Shown here: positions 27,338-36,674 of the stretch, piece by piece | How the letters are laid out: every line of letters begins with the position of its first letter | Numbering within the stretch: the stretch's first letter is position 1 | Assembly (NCBI RefSeq): GCF_001293565.1 | Contig: NZ_JXMU01000003.1 | Span: forward strand, 124,001 to 188,000 | Reading direction: 5' to 3' | Origin: Ahrensia marina | Lineage (GTDB): Bacteria > Pseudomonadota > Alphaproteobacteria > Rhizobiales > Rhizobiaceae | Length of the DNA: 64,000 bases | Position numbers and translations under genes: made by a program | Notes under the pieces: generated by a model | Seen by the model: only the letters and a program-made list of their open reading frames with translations | Databases searched by the model: none | What the model was told of the DNA's origin: nothing

Positions 27338-28326
27338 CACGATACCTTTTGATTTTTAGTCGGTTCGCCATCAACCAGCGGATAATGGCAGAGCGCATGT
27401 CCGAGAGCGGCCTCGGCGCGCTTTGGTTCAACGGTACGGCACAGATCGGTTGCATATGCACAGCGCGGTGAGAACAGGCATCCTTTCGGGCGGTCAAACT
27501 GGCCCGGCACAACCCCCGGAATCGATGGCAGAATTTGCGACGTAGCGCGTTCGGGTAAAGCTGCCAGCAATGCTGAGGTGTAAGGGTGATGCGGTTCTGC
27601 GAATAGCTTTTTCACAGGCTGTTCTTCCGCTTTCTGACCGGCATATTGAACAACGACACGGTCCGCAGTTTCTGCAACAACGCCCATATCATGGGTGATA
27701 AGCACCAGTCCCATATCCGTTTCGGATTGAAGCGATACGAGCAAATCCAGAATCTGCGCCTGAATTGTCACATCAAGCGCGGTGGTCGGCTCATCGGCAA
27801 TCAGCAGCTTGGGGTTGCATGAAATAGCCATTGCGATCATAACGCGCTGGCTCATACCGCCCGAGAGCTGGTGCGGAAAGGCGGACAAACGTTTTTCAGG
27901 GGCAGGAATACCGACGAGTTCAAGCAGCTCAATTGAACGCTTGCGCCGTTCGGCACGGTTCATACCCAGATGGACGCGCAATGCCTCGGCGAGCTGAAAC
28001 CCGACAGTAAAGCACGGGTTCAAGCTGGACATCGGCTCCTGAAAGATCATGGCGATGTCTTTGCCGATAACCTTTTTACGCATACGCGCATTCAAGTTCA
28101 GCAAGTCTATTCCATTGAAGTTAAGCTTGTCAGCAGTTACCTTGGCAGTCCAAGGCAAAAGACCCATTACCGCCATCATGGCAACTGATTTGCCGGAACC
28201 GGATTCACCGACGATAGCCAAGATGTCATTCGATTGTACCGACAAAGACAGTTTGTCGACGGCACGGAAGGTGCCGCCTGATGTGGCAAATGCCACGCTG
28301 AGATTTTCTATTTCAAGAAGTGCCAT
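27337..28326 (-). CDS. dppD: Dipeptide ABC transporter ATP-binding protein
   Basis: A 329-residue ABC ATPase with Walker A ([14 protein letters not shown]), a signature region [16 protein letters not shown], Walker B ([16 protein letters not shown]) and the C-terminal peptide-transporter extension [15 protein letters not shown]. It is separated from dppC by two bases and overlaps dppF by four, so it sits in the dppABCDF order on the minus strand. Confidence 0.94.
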   Translation of the reverse strand: MALLEIENLSVAFATSGGTFRAVDKLSLSVQSNDILAIVGESGSGKSVAMMAVMGLLPWTAKVTADKLNFNGIDLLNLNARMRKKVIGKDIAMIFQEPMSSLNPCFTVGFQLAEALRVHLGMNRAERRKRSIELLELVGIPAPEKRLSAFPHQLSGGMSQRVMIAMAISCNPKLLIADEPTTALDVTIQAQILDLLVSLQSETDMGLVLITHDMGVVAETADRVVVQYAGQKAEEQPVKKLFAEPHHPYTSALLAALPERATSQILPSIPGVVPGQFDRPKGCLFSPRCAYATDLCRTVEPKRAEAALGHALCHYPLVDGEPTKNQKVS

Positions 28327-28328
28327 AA

Positions 28329-29237
28329 TCAGGACCTCTTCAATTTTGGATCAAGTGCGTCACGAAGACCATCACCCATCAGATTGATAGCAAGAACGGT
28401 CATGAGAATTGCAAGACCGGGCAGCGTTACCACCCACCATGCGCGCAAGATGAACTCGCGTGCTTCGGCAAGCATCGTTCCCCATTCCGGGGTAGGGGGC
28501 TGTGCGCCCATGCCAAGAAAACCGAGCGCCGCCGCGTCGAGGATAGCCGTTGAGAATGACAATGCCGCCTGAACGATAAGAGGTGCCATACAGTTTGGCA
28601 GGATTGTGCGGAACATCAGCCTGATCGGGCCGACACCGGCAAGACGTGCCGCCGTAACATAATCCTTTTCACGTTCCCCAAGCACCGCCGCTCTGGTCAG
28701 ACGAACATAATGAGGCTGCTGGATAATCGCGATGGCGATAATCGCATTGGTCAGACTTGGGCCTAAAACAGCCACAAGAACAAGCGCAAGCAAAAGGCTT
28801 GGAAATGCAAGAATGATGTCCATCAACCGCATAACAAGCGTATCAAGCGCGCCGCCGACATAGCCAACAATGAGGCCGATGGTCACGCCAACGGTAACGG
28901 CGCCAACAACCACAATGATGCCGACAAACAGCGAGAAGCGGCTACCGTGGATCAGACGCGATAACATATCGCGGCCAACAGCATCGGTGCCGAGTATGAA
29001 CTGCCAGCTTCCGCCTTCCTGCCAGACCGGAGGCACCAGGAAGAAATCACGGTATTGCTGGTTCGGCGCATGCGGAGCAACGAAATCTGCAAACACCGCA
29101 ATTAAACAAATGGCCACGAAGAAACAAAGACCGACAACGGCACCTTTGTTTTCGGAAAAGTAAAACCAGAAGCTTGCCAGACCGGACTGGGGGGCGTCAT
29201 TTACTTCTGGATCTGTGGATATAACTTGATCTGTCAT
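28329..29237 (-). CDS. dppC: Dipeptide ABC transporter permease
   Basis: A 302-residue inner-membrane permease with an N-terminal segment typical of DppC/OppC, a strong first membrane helix (GAVVGLCFFVAICLIAVFADF, one residue trimmed on each side in reality) and about five more helices. The EAA-type loop that contacts the ATPases is at YVTAARLAGVGPIRLMFRTI. Segment LGTDAVGRDMLSRLIHGSRF is a family hallmark. Two bases separate it from dppB and two from dppD. Confidence 0.94.
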   Translation of the reverse strand: MTDQVISTDPEVNDAPQSGLASFWFYFSENKGAVVGLCFFVAICLIAVFADFVAPHAPNQQYRDFFLVPPVWQEGGSWQFILGTDAVGRDMLSRLIHGSRFSLFVGIIVVVGAVTVGVTIGLIVGYVGGALDTLVMRLMDIILAFPSLLLALVLVAVLGPSLTNAIIAIAIIQQPHYVRLTRAAVLGEREKDYVTAARLAGVGPIRLMFRTILPNCMAPLIVQAALSFSTAILDAAALGFLGMGAQPPTPEWGTMLAEAREFILRAWWVVTLPGLAILMTVLAINLMGDGLRDALDPKLKRS

Positions 29238-29239
29238 GA

Positions 29240-30250
29240 CTAACCCTTATGCCGGATACGTGGGTTGATCAGACCGTAGAGGAGATCAACGACGAGGTTT
29301 ACGAACATAATAATGACAGCGATCATCAATAGTCCTCCTTGCACGGACGGGTAGTCGCGCCGCGAAATGGAATCAATCAACCACTTGCCAATACCTGGCC
29401 AGGAGAAGATTGTTTCGGTCAAAATCGCACCGGCCATTAGAACGCCAACCTGCAGACCAATGGTCGTAATCACGGGGATCATGGCGTTGCGTAGTGCGTG
29501 AACACCGATGACACGTTTCGCTGACAAGCCTTTTGCACGGGCGGTGCGCACATAGTCCTCATTGAGCACCTCGAGCATTGCAGACCGTGTTTGGCGGGCA
29601 ATAACCGCAAGCGGTATCGTACCCAGTACGATCGTCGGCAATATCAGATGGGATACTGCTGAAGCGAATGCGCCTTTTTGGCCCGACAATAACGAGTCGA
29701 CCAACATCAGGCCGGTCACATTCGGGAAGTAGTAAAGCAGTGAAATCCGCCCTGATACGGGTGTCCAACCGAGCGTGCCGGAGAACAGGATAATCAGTAA
29801 CAAGCCCCACCAGAAGATCGGCATTGAATAACCGACCAGAGCGGCGCCCATCAATGATTGATCAAACCATGTACCGCGCTTGATTGCTGCGAGCATGCCA
29901 ATGGGCAGTCCAATGACAAGGGCAAATATTATCGCGCAGATAGAGAGTTCGAAGGTAGCGGGGAAGAGCGTGAAGAACTCGTCCCAAACAGGTCTTTTTG
30001 TAACCAGAGACTGGCCCAAATCGCCGCGAAGCGCGGAGAAAAGATAATCAAAATATTGAACGTAGAGCGGTCTATCAAAGCCAAACTGTTCGAGCAGTTG
30101 GGCATGGCGTTCAGGAGTTACGCCACGCTCGCCGGCCATCAACAATACAGGGTCGCCGGGCAAAATACGAACAAATGAGAAGGCGGCTAGGGTCACACCC
30201 AGAAAGGTGGGGATGAGCAAGCCAAAGCGTTTTAGTAGAAAACCAAACAT
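29240..30250 (-). CDS. dppB: Dipeptide ABC transporter permease
   Basis: A 336-residue permease that begins MFGFLLKRFGLLIPTFLGVT, the standard DppB start, contains the periplasmic segment LPGDPVLLMAGERGVTPE and the EAA loop YVRTARAKGLSAKRVIGVHA, and ends NPRIRHKG. Six membrane segments can be traced. It lies 75 bases downstream of dppA with a hairpin in the gap. Confidence 0.94.
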   Translation of the reverse strand: MFGFLLKRFGLLIPTFLGVTLAAFSFVRILPGDPVLLMAGERGVTPERHAQLLEQFGFDRPLYVQYFDYLFSALRGDLGQSLVTKRPVWDEFFTLFPATFELSICAIIFALVIGLPIGMLAAIKRGTWFDQSLMGAALVGYSMPIFWWGLLLIILFSGTLGWTPVSGRISLLYYFPNVTGLMLVDSLLSGQKGAFASAVSHLILPTIVLGTIPLAVIARQTRSAMLEVLNEDYVRTARAKGLSAKRVIGVHALRNAMIPVITTIGLQVGVLMAGAILTETIFSWPGIGKWLIDSISRRDYPSVQGGLLMIAVIIMFVNLVVDLLYGLINPRIRHKG

Positions 30251-30267
30251 GAGCAGCTTAATTTGAA

Positions 30268-30296
30268 CCGCGCCTTACCGAAAAGGTAAAGCGCGG
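30268..30296 (-). promoter_or_regulatory. Stem-loop between dppA and dppB
   Basis: CCGCGC (30268-30273) and TTACC (30275-30279) pair with GGTAA (30285-30289) and GCGCGG (30291-30296) around a GAAAA loop. The single opposed pair between the two halves is C-A if read on the plus strand but G-U on the minus strand, supporting a role in the minus-strand mRNA. No T-run follows, so mRNA protection rather than termination is likely, raising dppA over the permease genes. Confidence 0.65.
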
Positions 30297-30325
30297 CTCA
30301 ATCCAATGACTAAAGGAAAGGATGA

Positions 30326-31924
30326 TTATTCAGCAATATCAACGCCGGTAAACGAGTGACCGCCCAGTGGGTCCATCACATAGCCGCTTACTTTTGTTGA
30401 CATAGGCATGAAGACAACTGAGTGCGCAATTGTTGCCCACGGTGCTTCACGCTTGAATACAACCTGTGCTTCTTCATAAAGTTTTGTGCGCTCGGCTTTG
30501 TCCGAAACAGTTTTCGCTTCCTGAATCAAAGCTTCAAACTCGTCGTTACACCATTGCGCGCGGTTTGAACCGCCAACACCGTCACAGCCAAGAAGAACGG
30601 CTAGGAAGTTGTCCGGGTCACCATTGTCGCCTGTCCAGCCGAGAAGAACAGCACCGTCGCGGTTCTTGTCTTTTGAAAGGTCGAGATATTCACCCCACTC
30701 GTAGGATACGATTTCGACTTCAACACCGATATTGGCGAAATCTTCCTGAATAACCTCAGCCATGCGGCGGGCATTCGGGTTGTAAGGACGCTGAACCGGC
30801 ATCGCCCAGATTTTCATCTTGAGGTCTGTTACGCCTTCTTCTTCCAACATCTTTTTCGCTGCTTCTGGATCAAAAGCGTCGTCTTCAATGGCGTCATTGT
30901 AAGACCACATGGTCGGTGGTAGCGGGTTTTTCGCCGCTTTACCTGCACCCTGGAACACAGCATCAAGGATAGCTTCCTTGTTGATGGCCATGTTAAGCGC
31001 TTTACGTACGTTGGTGTTATCGAAAGGTGCAACCTGAGTGTTGTAGGCAAGATAGCCAACATTCAGGCCTTCCTGCTCTTCAACCTTGATGTTTTCAGCT
31101 GCTTGCAACGATTCCAGATCCGCAGGATTTGGATATGGTGCAACATGACATTCACCTGCAAGAAGCTTTTGCTGGCGAACTGATGCGTCAGTTGTAATCG
31201 CGAACACGAGGTCGTCGATAGCCTGCTTGCCGTCCCAATATTCATCATGAGAACCATAACGGATCACGGCATCTTTCTGATAAGCAACGAAATGATATGG
31301 GCCAGTGCCGATTGGCTGCTGGTTCAACATTTCTTTAGAGCCGCTTTCTTCAAGCTGCGCACCATATTCTGCAGAAAGGATAGATGCGAAGTCCATCGCA
31401 AGGTTTGCAACCATTGGCGCTTCAGGGCGTGTCAGGTTGAAACGGACTGTGTAATCGTCAACTTTTTCAACAGACTTGAGCAGGTCCGGCATGGACATGC
31501 CGTTGAAGTATTCCCACGCAATACCGGCAGTGTACTGGTTGAAAGCGTGGTCTTCTTGAAGCTGGCGGTTGAATGAGAACAACACGTCATCAGCATTGAA
31601 GTCACGTGTTGGCGTGAAATAATCTGTTGTGTGGAACTTAACGCCTTCACGAAGTTTGAATGTGTAAGTCAGGCCGTCTTCAGAAACTTCCCAGCTTTCT
31701 GCAAGACCCGGCTGCACTTCAGAAGTGCCCGGCTTAAATTCTACAAGACGGTTGTAGAGTGGCTTTGAAGAAGCATCGAATGTTGTGCCCGCAGTGTATG
31801 GCGCAGGGTCAAAACCCTCTGGCGAGCCTTCCGAGCAATAAACCAAAGTTTTAGCTTGTGCGGCACCTGCAACGAGCATCGTTGTGGCCAAGAGTGCTGG
31901 TAACAGCAATTTTGAACGTTTCAT
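30326..31924 (-). CDS. dppA: Periplasmic dipeptide-binding protein
   Basis: A 532-residue solute-binding protein (SBP_bac_5 family) with signal peptide MKRSKLLLPALLATTMLVAG cleaved near AQA-KTL. The mature start KTLVYCSEGSPEGFDPAPYT closely follows the DppA pattern of enterobacteria, which favours dipeptides over oligopeptides or nickel. The ATG is preceded by GGAAGGAAT. It is the first gene of dppABCDF; the promoter must lie in the 384-base gap upstream. Confidence 0.94.
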   Translation of the reverse strand: MKRSKLLLPALLATTMLVAGAAQAKTLVYCSEGSPEGFDPAPYTAGTTFDASSKPLYNRLVEFKPGTSEVQPGLAESWEVSEDGLTYTFKLREGVKFHTTDYFTPTRDFNADDVLFSFNRQLQEDHAFNQYTAGIAWEYFNGMSMPDLLKSVEKVDDYTVRFNLTRPEAPMVANLAMDFASILSAEYGAQLEESGSKEMLNQQPIGTGPYHFVAYQKDAVIRYGSHDEYWDGKQAIDDLVFAITTDASVRQQKLLAGECHVAPYPNPADLESLQAAENIKVEEQEGLNVGYLAYNTQVAPFDNTNVRKALNMAINKEAILDAVFQGAGKAAKNPLPPTMWSYNDAIEDDAFDPEAAKKMLEEEGVTDLKMKIWAMPVQRPYNPNARRMAEVIQEDFANIGVEVEIVSYEWGEYLDLSKDKNRDGAVLLGWTGDNGDPDNFLAVLLGCDGVGGSNRAQWCNDEFEALIQEAKTVSDKAERTKLYEEAQVVFKREAPWATIAHSVVFMPMSTKVSGYVMDPLGGHSFTGVDIAE

Positions 31925-32308
31925 GCTATTTAATTCCTTCCAATTAAATTTCTGAGCTGGTTATACTCCAGTCATTAGGAGGCTATGTAAGCACCTCATC
32001 TATCTGATAGCAATTGTCTTTTTTTGAAGTTTCACACAATTATATTGTCGTGGACCTATCGATTTATGGTCGATTGTTCTGATTACGCGCCTTGGTGGAG
32101 CATTTTAATCCTGAATGGAGGCGGTTTACGCGTTGCAAAATAACGATCACAATTTGCAGGCACACAATTTTGTGACTTGCTTTAGCGCGGTATGATTGCA
32201 ACGGAAAGAATTACAAATATTGATCAGATATCAGCGCCACCTTGTAGACATGGTGTCGTAGTACATTATTTTTGATTAAGTACACTTTTAAGCTAACGTG
32301 AAACGAAA
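31925..32308. other. Intergenic region upstream of dppA and of the mini-porin gene
   Basis: The region is AT-rich and carries the divergent promoters. A short inverted repeat CACAA-TT-TTGTG lies at about 32162-32173. A stretch resembling a promoter (TTGATT, then an AT-rich region ending TTTTAAGCTAAC) lies just before the small gene at 32309. I found no terminator, RNA motif or additional coding sequence that I would defend. Confidence 0.5.
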
Positions 32309-32542
32309 ATGTTAGAACGGTTCAGTCTTGGCACTTTAATTTTTTATGGGCTTATAAGCGCCGCATATGCAGGCGAGCCGATTGATTTGAAAAGTCAAAT
32401 CATTGCCGAGCCTGAAAGCGATGAAGAGCATGTGCAGGCCTGCGAAGCGGCAGGGCCGGGCTTTAAATATATTCCCGGCACCCGTACATGTATTCGCATT
32501 TCCGGACATGTGCGCTACGAAATAAACGTCACAAGCAAGTAA
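32309..32542 (+). CDS. Small secreted protein resembling a porin N-terminus
   Basis: A 77-residue protein with a likely signal peptide (MLERFSLGTLIFYGLISAAY, cleaved near AYA-GEP) followed by VQACEAAGPGFKYIPGTRTC and IRISGHVRYEIN. This matches the start of the full porin at 42666 ([32 protein letters not shown]), including both cysteines, but stops after the first predicted beta strand. No porin-like sequence follows in any frame before prpE ends 28 bases later. It could be a remnant of a porin gene or a real small periplasmic or outer-membrane peptide; the intact reading frame and signal sequence favour the second. The ribosome site is weak. Confidence 0.6.
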   Translation: MLERFSLGTLIFYGLISAAYAGEPIDLKSQIIAEPESDEEHVQACEAAGPGFKYIPGTRTCIRISGHVRYEINVTSK

Positions 32543-32570
32543 CATTGCGGGCCGCTATGAATGCGATCTG

Positions 32571-34490
32571 TCAGTCAAAGCTACCGATTTTTCGCTTTTC
32601 CAGAATCTCCGTAATTTCTTCTAAAACTGACGGGTCTTCTATGGTTGCCGGCATTTTCCACGCCTCACCATCGGCGATCTTTTGAATGGTAGCGCGCAGA
32701 ATTTTACCTGATCGCGTTTTCGGCAATCGCGGAACGGTCAATGCCGTTTTAAACGCAGCAACAGGGCCGATTTCGTCGCGCACCATTTGTATGACGTCCG
32801 CTTCGATTTCGCTATCGGAGCGTTCAGTGCCGGTATTGGTAATGAGAAAGCCGACCGGCACCTGACCTTTCAACGGATCGGCAATTCCGATCACCGCACA
32901 TTCGGCAACATCCGGATGCCTGCCAATTATTTCCTCCATAGCACCGGTGGAAAGGCGATGCCCTGCGACATTGATAATATCATCGGTGCGCGCCATGATG
33001 AACAAGTAACCGTCTTCATCCATATAGCCCGCATCGGATGTTTTATAATAGCCGCTGAACTCGTTGAGATAAGCCTCGCGAAAGCGCTGTTCGGCATTCC
33101 ATAATGAAGGCATACATCCGGGCGGCAGCGGAAGTTTCACGGCAATGTTGCCGAGTGTTCCGGCCGCCACTTCATGCCCCGCATCATCCAGCACACGAAT
33201 ATCATAGCCCGGCATTGCAACGGTAGGCGAGCCTATCTTGAGGGGAAGGGCACCCAAACCAATCGGGTTGCTCACCATTGCCCAGCCTGTTTCTGTTTGC
33301 CACCAATGGTCGATCACCGGCACATTCAATGCTTTTGCAGCCCACTCGATTGTATCGGAATCAGCGCGTTCACCGGCCAAAAACAAGGTGCGCAGCGATG
33401 AGATGTCATAATTGCCAATATGTGCGCCTCTTGAATCTTCTTTTTTTACCGCACGAATAGCCGTCGGCGCTGTAAACAAGGCGGCGACTTTATAATCCTG
33501 GATAACGCGCCAGAATGCTCCTGCATCGGGTGTGCCAACAGGTTTGCCTTCAAACATTAATGTTGTCGCACCATGAAGCAGGGGCGCATAGCAGATGTAT
33601 GAATGACCGACGACCCAGCCTACATCGGAAGCAGCCCAAAAGACTTCGCCCGGTTTAATGCCGTAGACAGCTTCCATCGACCATTTCATGGCAACCATAT
33701 GTCCGCCATTATCGCGAACAACACCTTTAGGTTGGCCGGTCGTGCCTGATGTGTAGAGAATGTAAAGCGGGTCGGTCGCAGCGACTTCTTCGCAAGGGAT
33801 CGGCGTTTTCGCTTCGCGGTGCGCGCTCACCAGTTCATTATAATCCAAATCACGCTCTGCACTTAGATCGCAAATGTGTTCATCGCGCTGTAAATAGAGG
33901 CAATGCGCCGGTTTGTGATCGGATATGTCAATCGCCTTATCGACAAGCGGTTTATATTCAACAATGCGGTTCGGTTCGACACCGCAGGAGGCTGCAACAA
34001 TGAGTTTCGGTTCACAATCATTGATGCGCGTTGCTAGCTCGCTGGCAGCAAAGCCGCCAAACACAACCGTGTGGATTGCGCCCAGACGCGCGGAAGCCAG
34101 CATCGCCGCCACAGCTTCCGGCACCATCGGCATATAAATCAGAACGCGGTCGCCTTTGGAGATGCCTAAATCGCGATAGGTCGCTGCAAGCGCGCGCACT
34201 TCATCGCGAAGTTGCGCATAAGTCCAGATTGTTTTTTTGCCGCTATAGGCGCTTTCGTGAATGAGTGCAGGCTGTTCAGCGCGGCCATTGTCTACATGGC
34301 GGTCAACCGCATTATAGCAGGTGTTGCATGTCGCGCCGACATACCAGCGGCCATAGATATCCATGTCGGGATCAAACACTTTGTCGGCTGGTTTAAACCA
34401 GTCAATATCAGCGGCCGCTTGCTCCCAAAATGCCTGCGGATCTTTTTGCCATGCGCCGTAAATTTCGGCGTATTTTGATGTCGCGCTCAT
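32571..34490 (-). CDS. prpE: Propionate-CoA ligase (propionyl-CoA synthetase)
   Basis: A 639-residue AMP-forming acyl-CoA synthetase. The opening YAEIYGAWQKDPQAFWEQAA and the segment WYVGATCNTCYNAVDRHVD are typical of PrpE. The adenylation motif is YILYTSGTTGQPKGVVRD, followed by HWWQTETGWAMVSNPIG, and the C-terminal acylation-sensitive lysine lies in KTRSGKILR (about residue 596). ATG has a GGGAGGGG ribosome site. It is the last gene of the pccB-pccA-mcm-prpE transcript and activates propionate to propionyl-CoA for the carboxylase. Acetate activation as a side activity is possible. Confidence 0.93.
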   Translation of the reverse strand: MSATSKYAEIYGAWQKDPQAFWEQAAADIDWFKPADKVFDPDMDIYGRWYVGATCNTCYNAVDRHVDNGRAEQPALIHESAYSGKKTIWTYAQLRDEVRALAATYRDLGISKGDRVLIYMPMVPEAVAAMLASARLGAIHTVVFGGFAASELATRINDCEPKLIVAASCGVEPNRIVEYKPLVDKAIDISDHKPAHCLYLQRDEHICDLSAERDLDYNELVSAHREAKTPIPCEEVAATDPLYILYTSGTTGQPKGVVRDNGGHMVAMKWSMEAVYGIKPGEVFWAASDVGWVVGHSYICYAPLLHGATTLMFEGKPVGTPDAGAFWRVIQDYKVAALFTAPTAIRAVKKEDSRGAHIGNYDISSLRTLFLAGERADSDTIEWAAKALNVPVIDHWWQTETGWAMVSNPIGLGALPLKIGSPTVAMPGYDIRVLDDAGHEVAAGTLGNIAVKLPLPPGCMPSLWNAEQRFREAYLNEFSGYYKTSDAGYMDEDGYLFIMARTDDIINVAGHRLSTGAMEEIIGRHPDVAECAVIGIADPLKGQVPVGFLITNTGTERSDSEIEADVIQMVRDEIGPVAAFKTALTVPRLPKTRSGKILRATIQKIADGEAWKMPATIEDPSVLEEITEILEKRKIGSFD

Positions 34491-34526
34491 ATTACCCCTC
34501 CCAAGGCATTATCAAAGCTTGTCAGA

Positions 34527-36674
34527 TCAACGGTTGCGCCGCAATCCGACTAATTGTGAAAGCAGGGCGTTTGCCGCTTCAAGAACATTGGAGCCCGGAC
34601 CGAAGATTTCAGCCACGCCCGCGTCGCGTAAAAAGGCGTAATCCTGCTCAGGTATAACTCCGCCGCAAATGACCATAATATCCTCGCGGCCATTGCTTTT
34701 AAGAAGTTCGATAAGTTCGGGAATAAGCGTCATATGCCCCGCTGCCAGCGACGAAACGCCGATCACATCGACATTTGATGCAATCGCCTTGTCACAGATT
34801 TCCTGCGGTGTTTCGAACATATCGGAAAGGTCGACTTTAAACCCCATATCGGCAAATGCCGTGGCGATTATTTTTGCGCCGCGGTCATGCCCGTCCTGGC
34901 CCATTTTGGAGACAAGAATATGTGGTGTCCGGCCTTTTTCAGATGCCACATCCTTAATGCGCTTTTGGATCGCCTTATATTCGGCGTCATCCTGATAAGC
35001 ATCGGCATAAATGCCCGCGATAATCCGCGTGGTGGCTTTATGGCGGTCAAATGCACGTTCCATGGCATCGGAAATTTCACCAAGTGTCGCGCGCGCGCGC
35101 GCCGCTTCAACTGCCGCTTCGAGCAGATTGCCCCGACCTGATTTTGCAACATCTTCGAGATTCTTGATTGCGCTTTCCCATGCTTTGGGATTGCGCGATT
35201 TTCTCACCTGCTCAAGACGTCTGATCTGCGCTTCACGGACCTTGGTATTGTCAATCTGTAAAATGTCGATGGGATCTTCCTCCTCAACGACATAGCGGTT
35301 GACGCCAACAATGACATCTTCGCCTTGGTCGATGCGTGCCTGACGCCGTGCAGCAGCTTCTTCAATTCGCATTTTAGGAAGGCCTTCTTCAACGGCTTTT
35401 GTCATGCCGCCAAGTTCTTCAACTTCCTCAATAAGTTTCCATGCTTCGTCAGCGAGCTGCTTGGTGAGCGATTCAACATAATAAGACCCGCCTAGCGGAT
35501 CGACGACATCGGTCATGCGGGTTTCGTGTTGCAGTATTAGCTGCGTATTGCGGGCGATACGTGCTGATGCTTCTGTCGGCAGCGCCATTGCTTCATCAAA
35601 CGAATTGGTGTGCAGACTTTGTGTGCCGCCCAAAGTTGCTGCCATCGCTTCAATGGTGGTGCGAATAATATTGTTATGCGGTGATTGCTCGGTAAGCGAA
35701 ACGCCGGATGTCTGGCAGTGCGTGCGCAGCAGTTTCGAGCGCTGATCCTTCGCGCCGAAATCGGTCATAATACGTGACCATAACATACGCGCAGCACGCA
35801 ATTTGGCGACTTCCATAAAGAAATCCATGCCGATGCAGAAGAAGAAGGAGAGGCGACCTGCAAAACGGTCAATGTCCAATCCTTTATTTGTTGCGGCGCG
35901 CACATATTCCATGCCATCGGCCAGCGTATAGGCAAGCTCTTGGGCCAAGGTCGCACCGGCTTCCTGCATATGATAGCCAGAAATGGAAATCGAATTGAAG
36001 CGCGGCATCTCGTTGGCCGTGTATTCGATGATATCGGCGACAATACGCATCGATGGTTCCGGCGGATAAATATAAGTGTTGCGCACCATGAATTCTTTTA
36101 AAATATCATTTTGCACCGTGCCGGAAAGAACGGCCTTATCAACACCCTGTTCTTCGCCTGCAACAATGAACATCGCCAGCACCGGAATGATCGCGCCGTT
36201 CATCGTCATAGAGACAGACATTTCATCAAGCGGAATTTGATCGAAGAGGATTTTCATATCCTCGACGGAGTCAATCGCGACGCCGGCCTTTCCCACATCG
36301 CCGGAAACACGCGGATGATCGGAATCATAACCGCGGTGCGTTGCAAGATCGAATGCAACCGACAGGCCCTTTTGTCCCGCAGCCAAATTCTTGCGGTAAA
36401 ACGCATTGGATTCTTCTGCTGTCGAGAAACCCGCATATTGGCGAATAGTCCAAGGACGGCCCGCATACATGGTTGCTTTAACGCCCCGTGTGTATGGCTC
36501 AAATCCGGGCAGATCACGCGCTGCTTGTTCGGGTACGTCCGATGGCAGGTAAAGCGGTTTGACAATAATGCCTTCAGGAGTCTGCTTGTTAAGCGAGGTC
36601 GGGCTCTTGCCCTTCAGCTCTTTTTCGGCAATGGCGTTCCAGTACTGATCGTCGACCTTGGCTTTATCGTTCAT
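34527..36674 (-). CDS. mcm: Methylmalonyl-CoA mutase, single-polypeptide type
   Basis: A 715-residue mutase converting methylmalonyl-CoA to succinyl-CoA with adenosylcobalamin. The N-terminal TIM-barrel part includes [20 protein letters not shown] and [20 protein letters not shown]. The C-terminal B12 domain (from about residue 585) has the axial-ligand motif GQDGHDRG with His596 and the following SLAAGH. Full length indicates the homodimeric form, not the split mutA/mutB type. Its start overlaps the pccA stop as ATGA; prpE follows after 36 bases. The gene is part of the propionyl-CoA assimilation operon. Confidence 0.96.
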   Translation of the reverse strand: MNDKAKVDDQYWNAIAEKELKGKSPTSLNKQTPEGIIVKPLYLPSDVPEQAARDLPGFEPYTRGVKATMYAGRPWTIRQYAGFSTAEESNAFYRKNLAAGQKGLSVAFDLATHRGYDSDHPRVSGDVGKAGVAIDSVEDMKILFDQIPLDEMSVSMTMNGAIIPVLAMFIVAGEEQGVDKAVLSGTVQNDILKEFMVRNTYIYPPEPSMRIVADIIEYTANEMPRFNSISISGYHMQEAGATLAQELAYTLADGMEYVRAATNKGLDIDRFAGRLSFFFCIGMDFFMEVAKLRAARMLWSRIMTDFGAKDQRSKLLRTHCQTSGVSLTEQSPHNNIIRTTIEAMAATLGGTQSLHTNSFDEAMALPTEASARIARNTQLILQHETRMTDVVDPLGGSYYVESLTKQLADEAWKLIEEVEELGGMTKAVEEGLPKMRIEEAAARRQARIDQGEDVIVGVNRYVVEEEDPIDILQIDNTKVREAQIRRLEQVRKSRNPKAWESAIKNLEDVAKSGRGNLLEAAVEAARARATLGEISDAMERAFDRHKATTRIIAGIYADAYQDDAEYKAIQKRIKDVASEKGRTPHILVSKMGQDGHDRGAKIIATAFADMGFKVDLSDMFETPQEICDKAIASNVDVIGVSSLAAGHMTLIPELIELLKSNGREDIMVICGGVIPEQDYAFLRDAGVAEIFGPGSNVLEAANALLSQLVGLRRNR

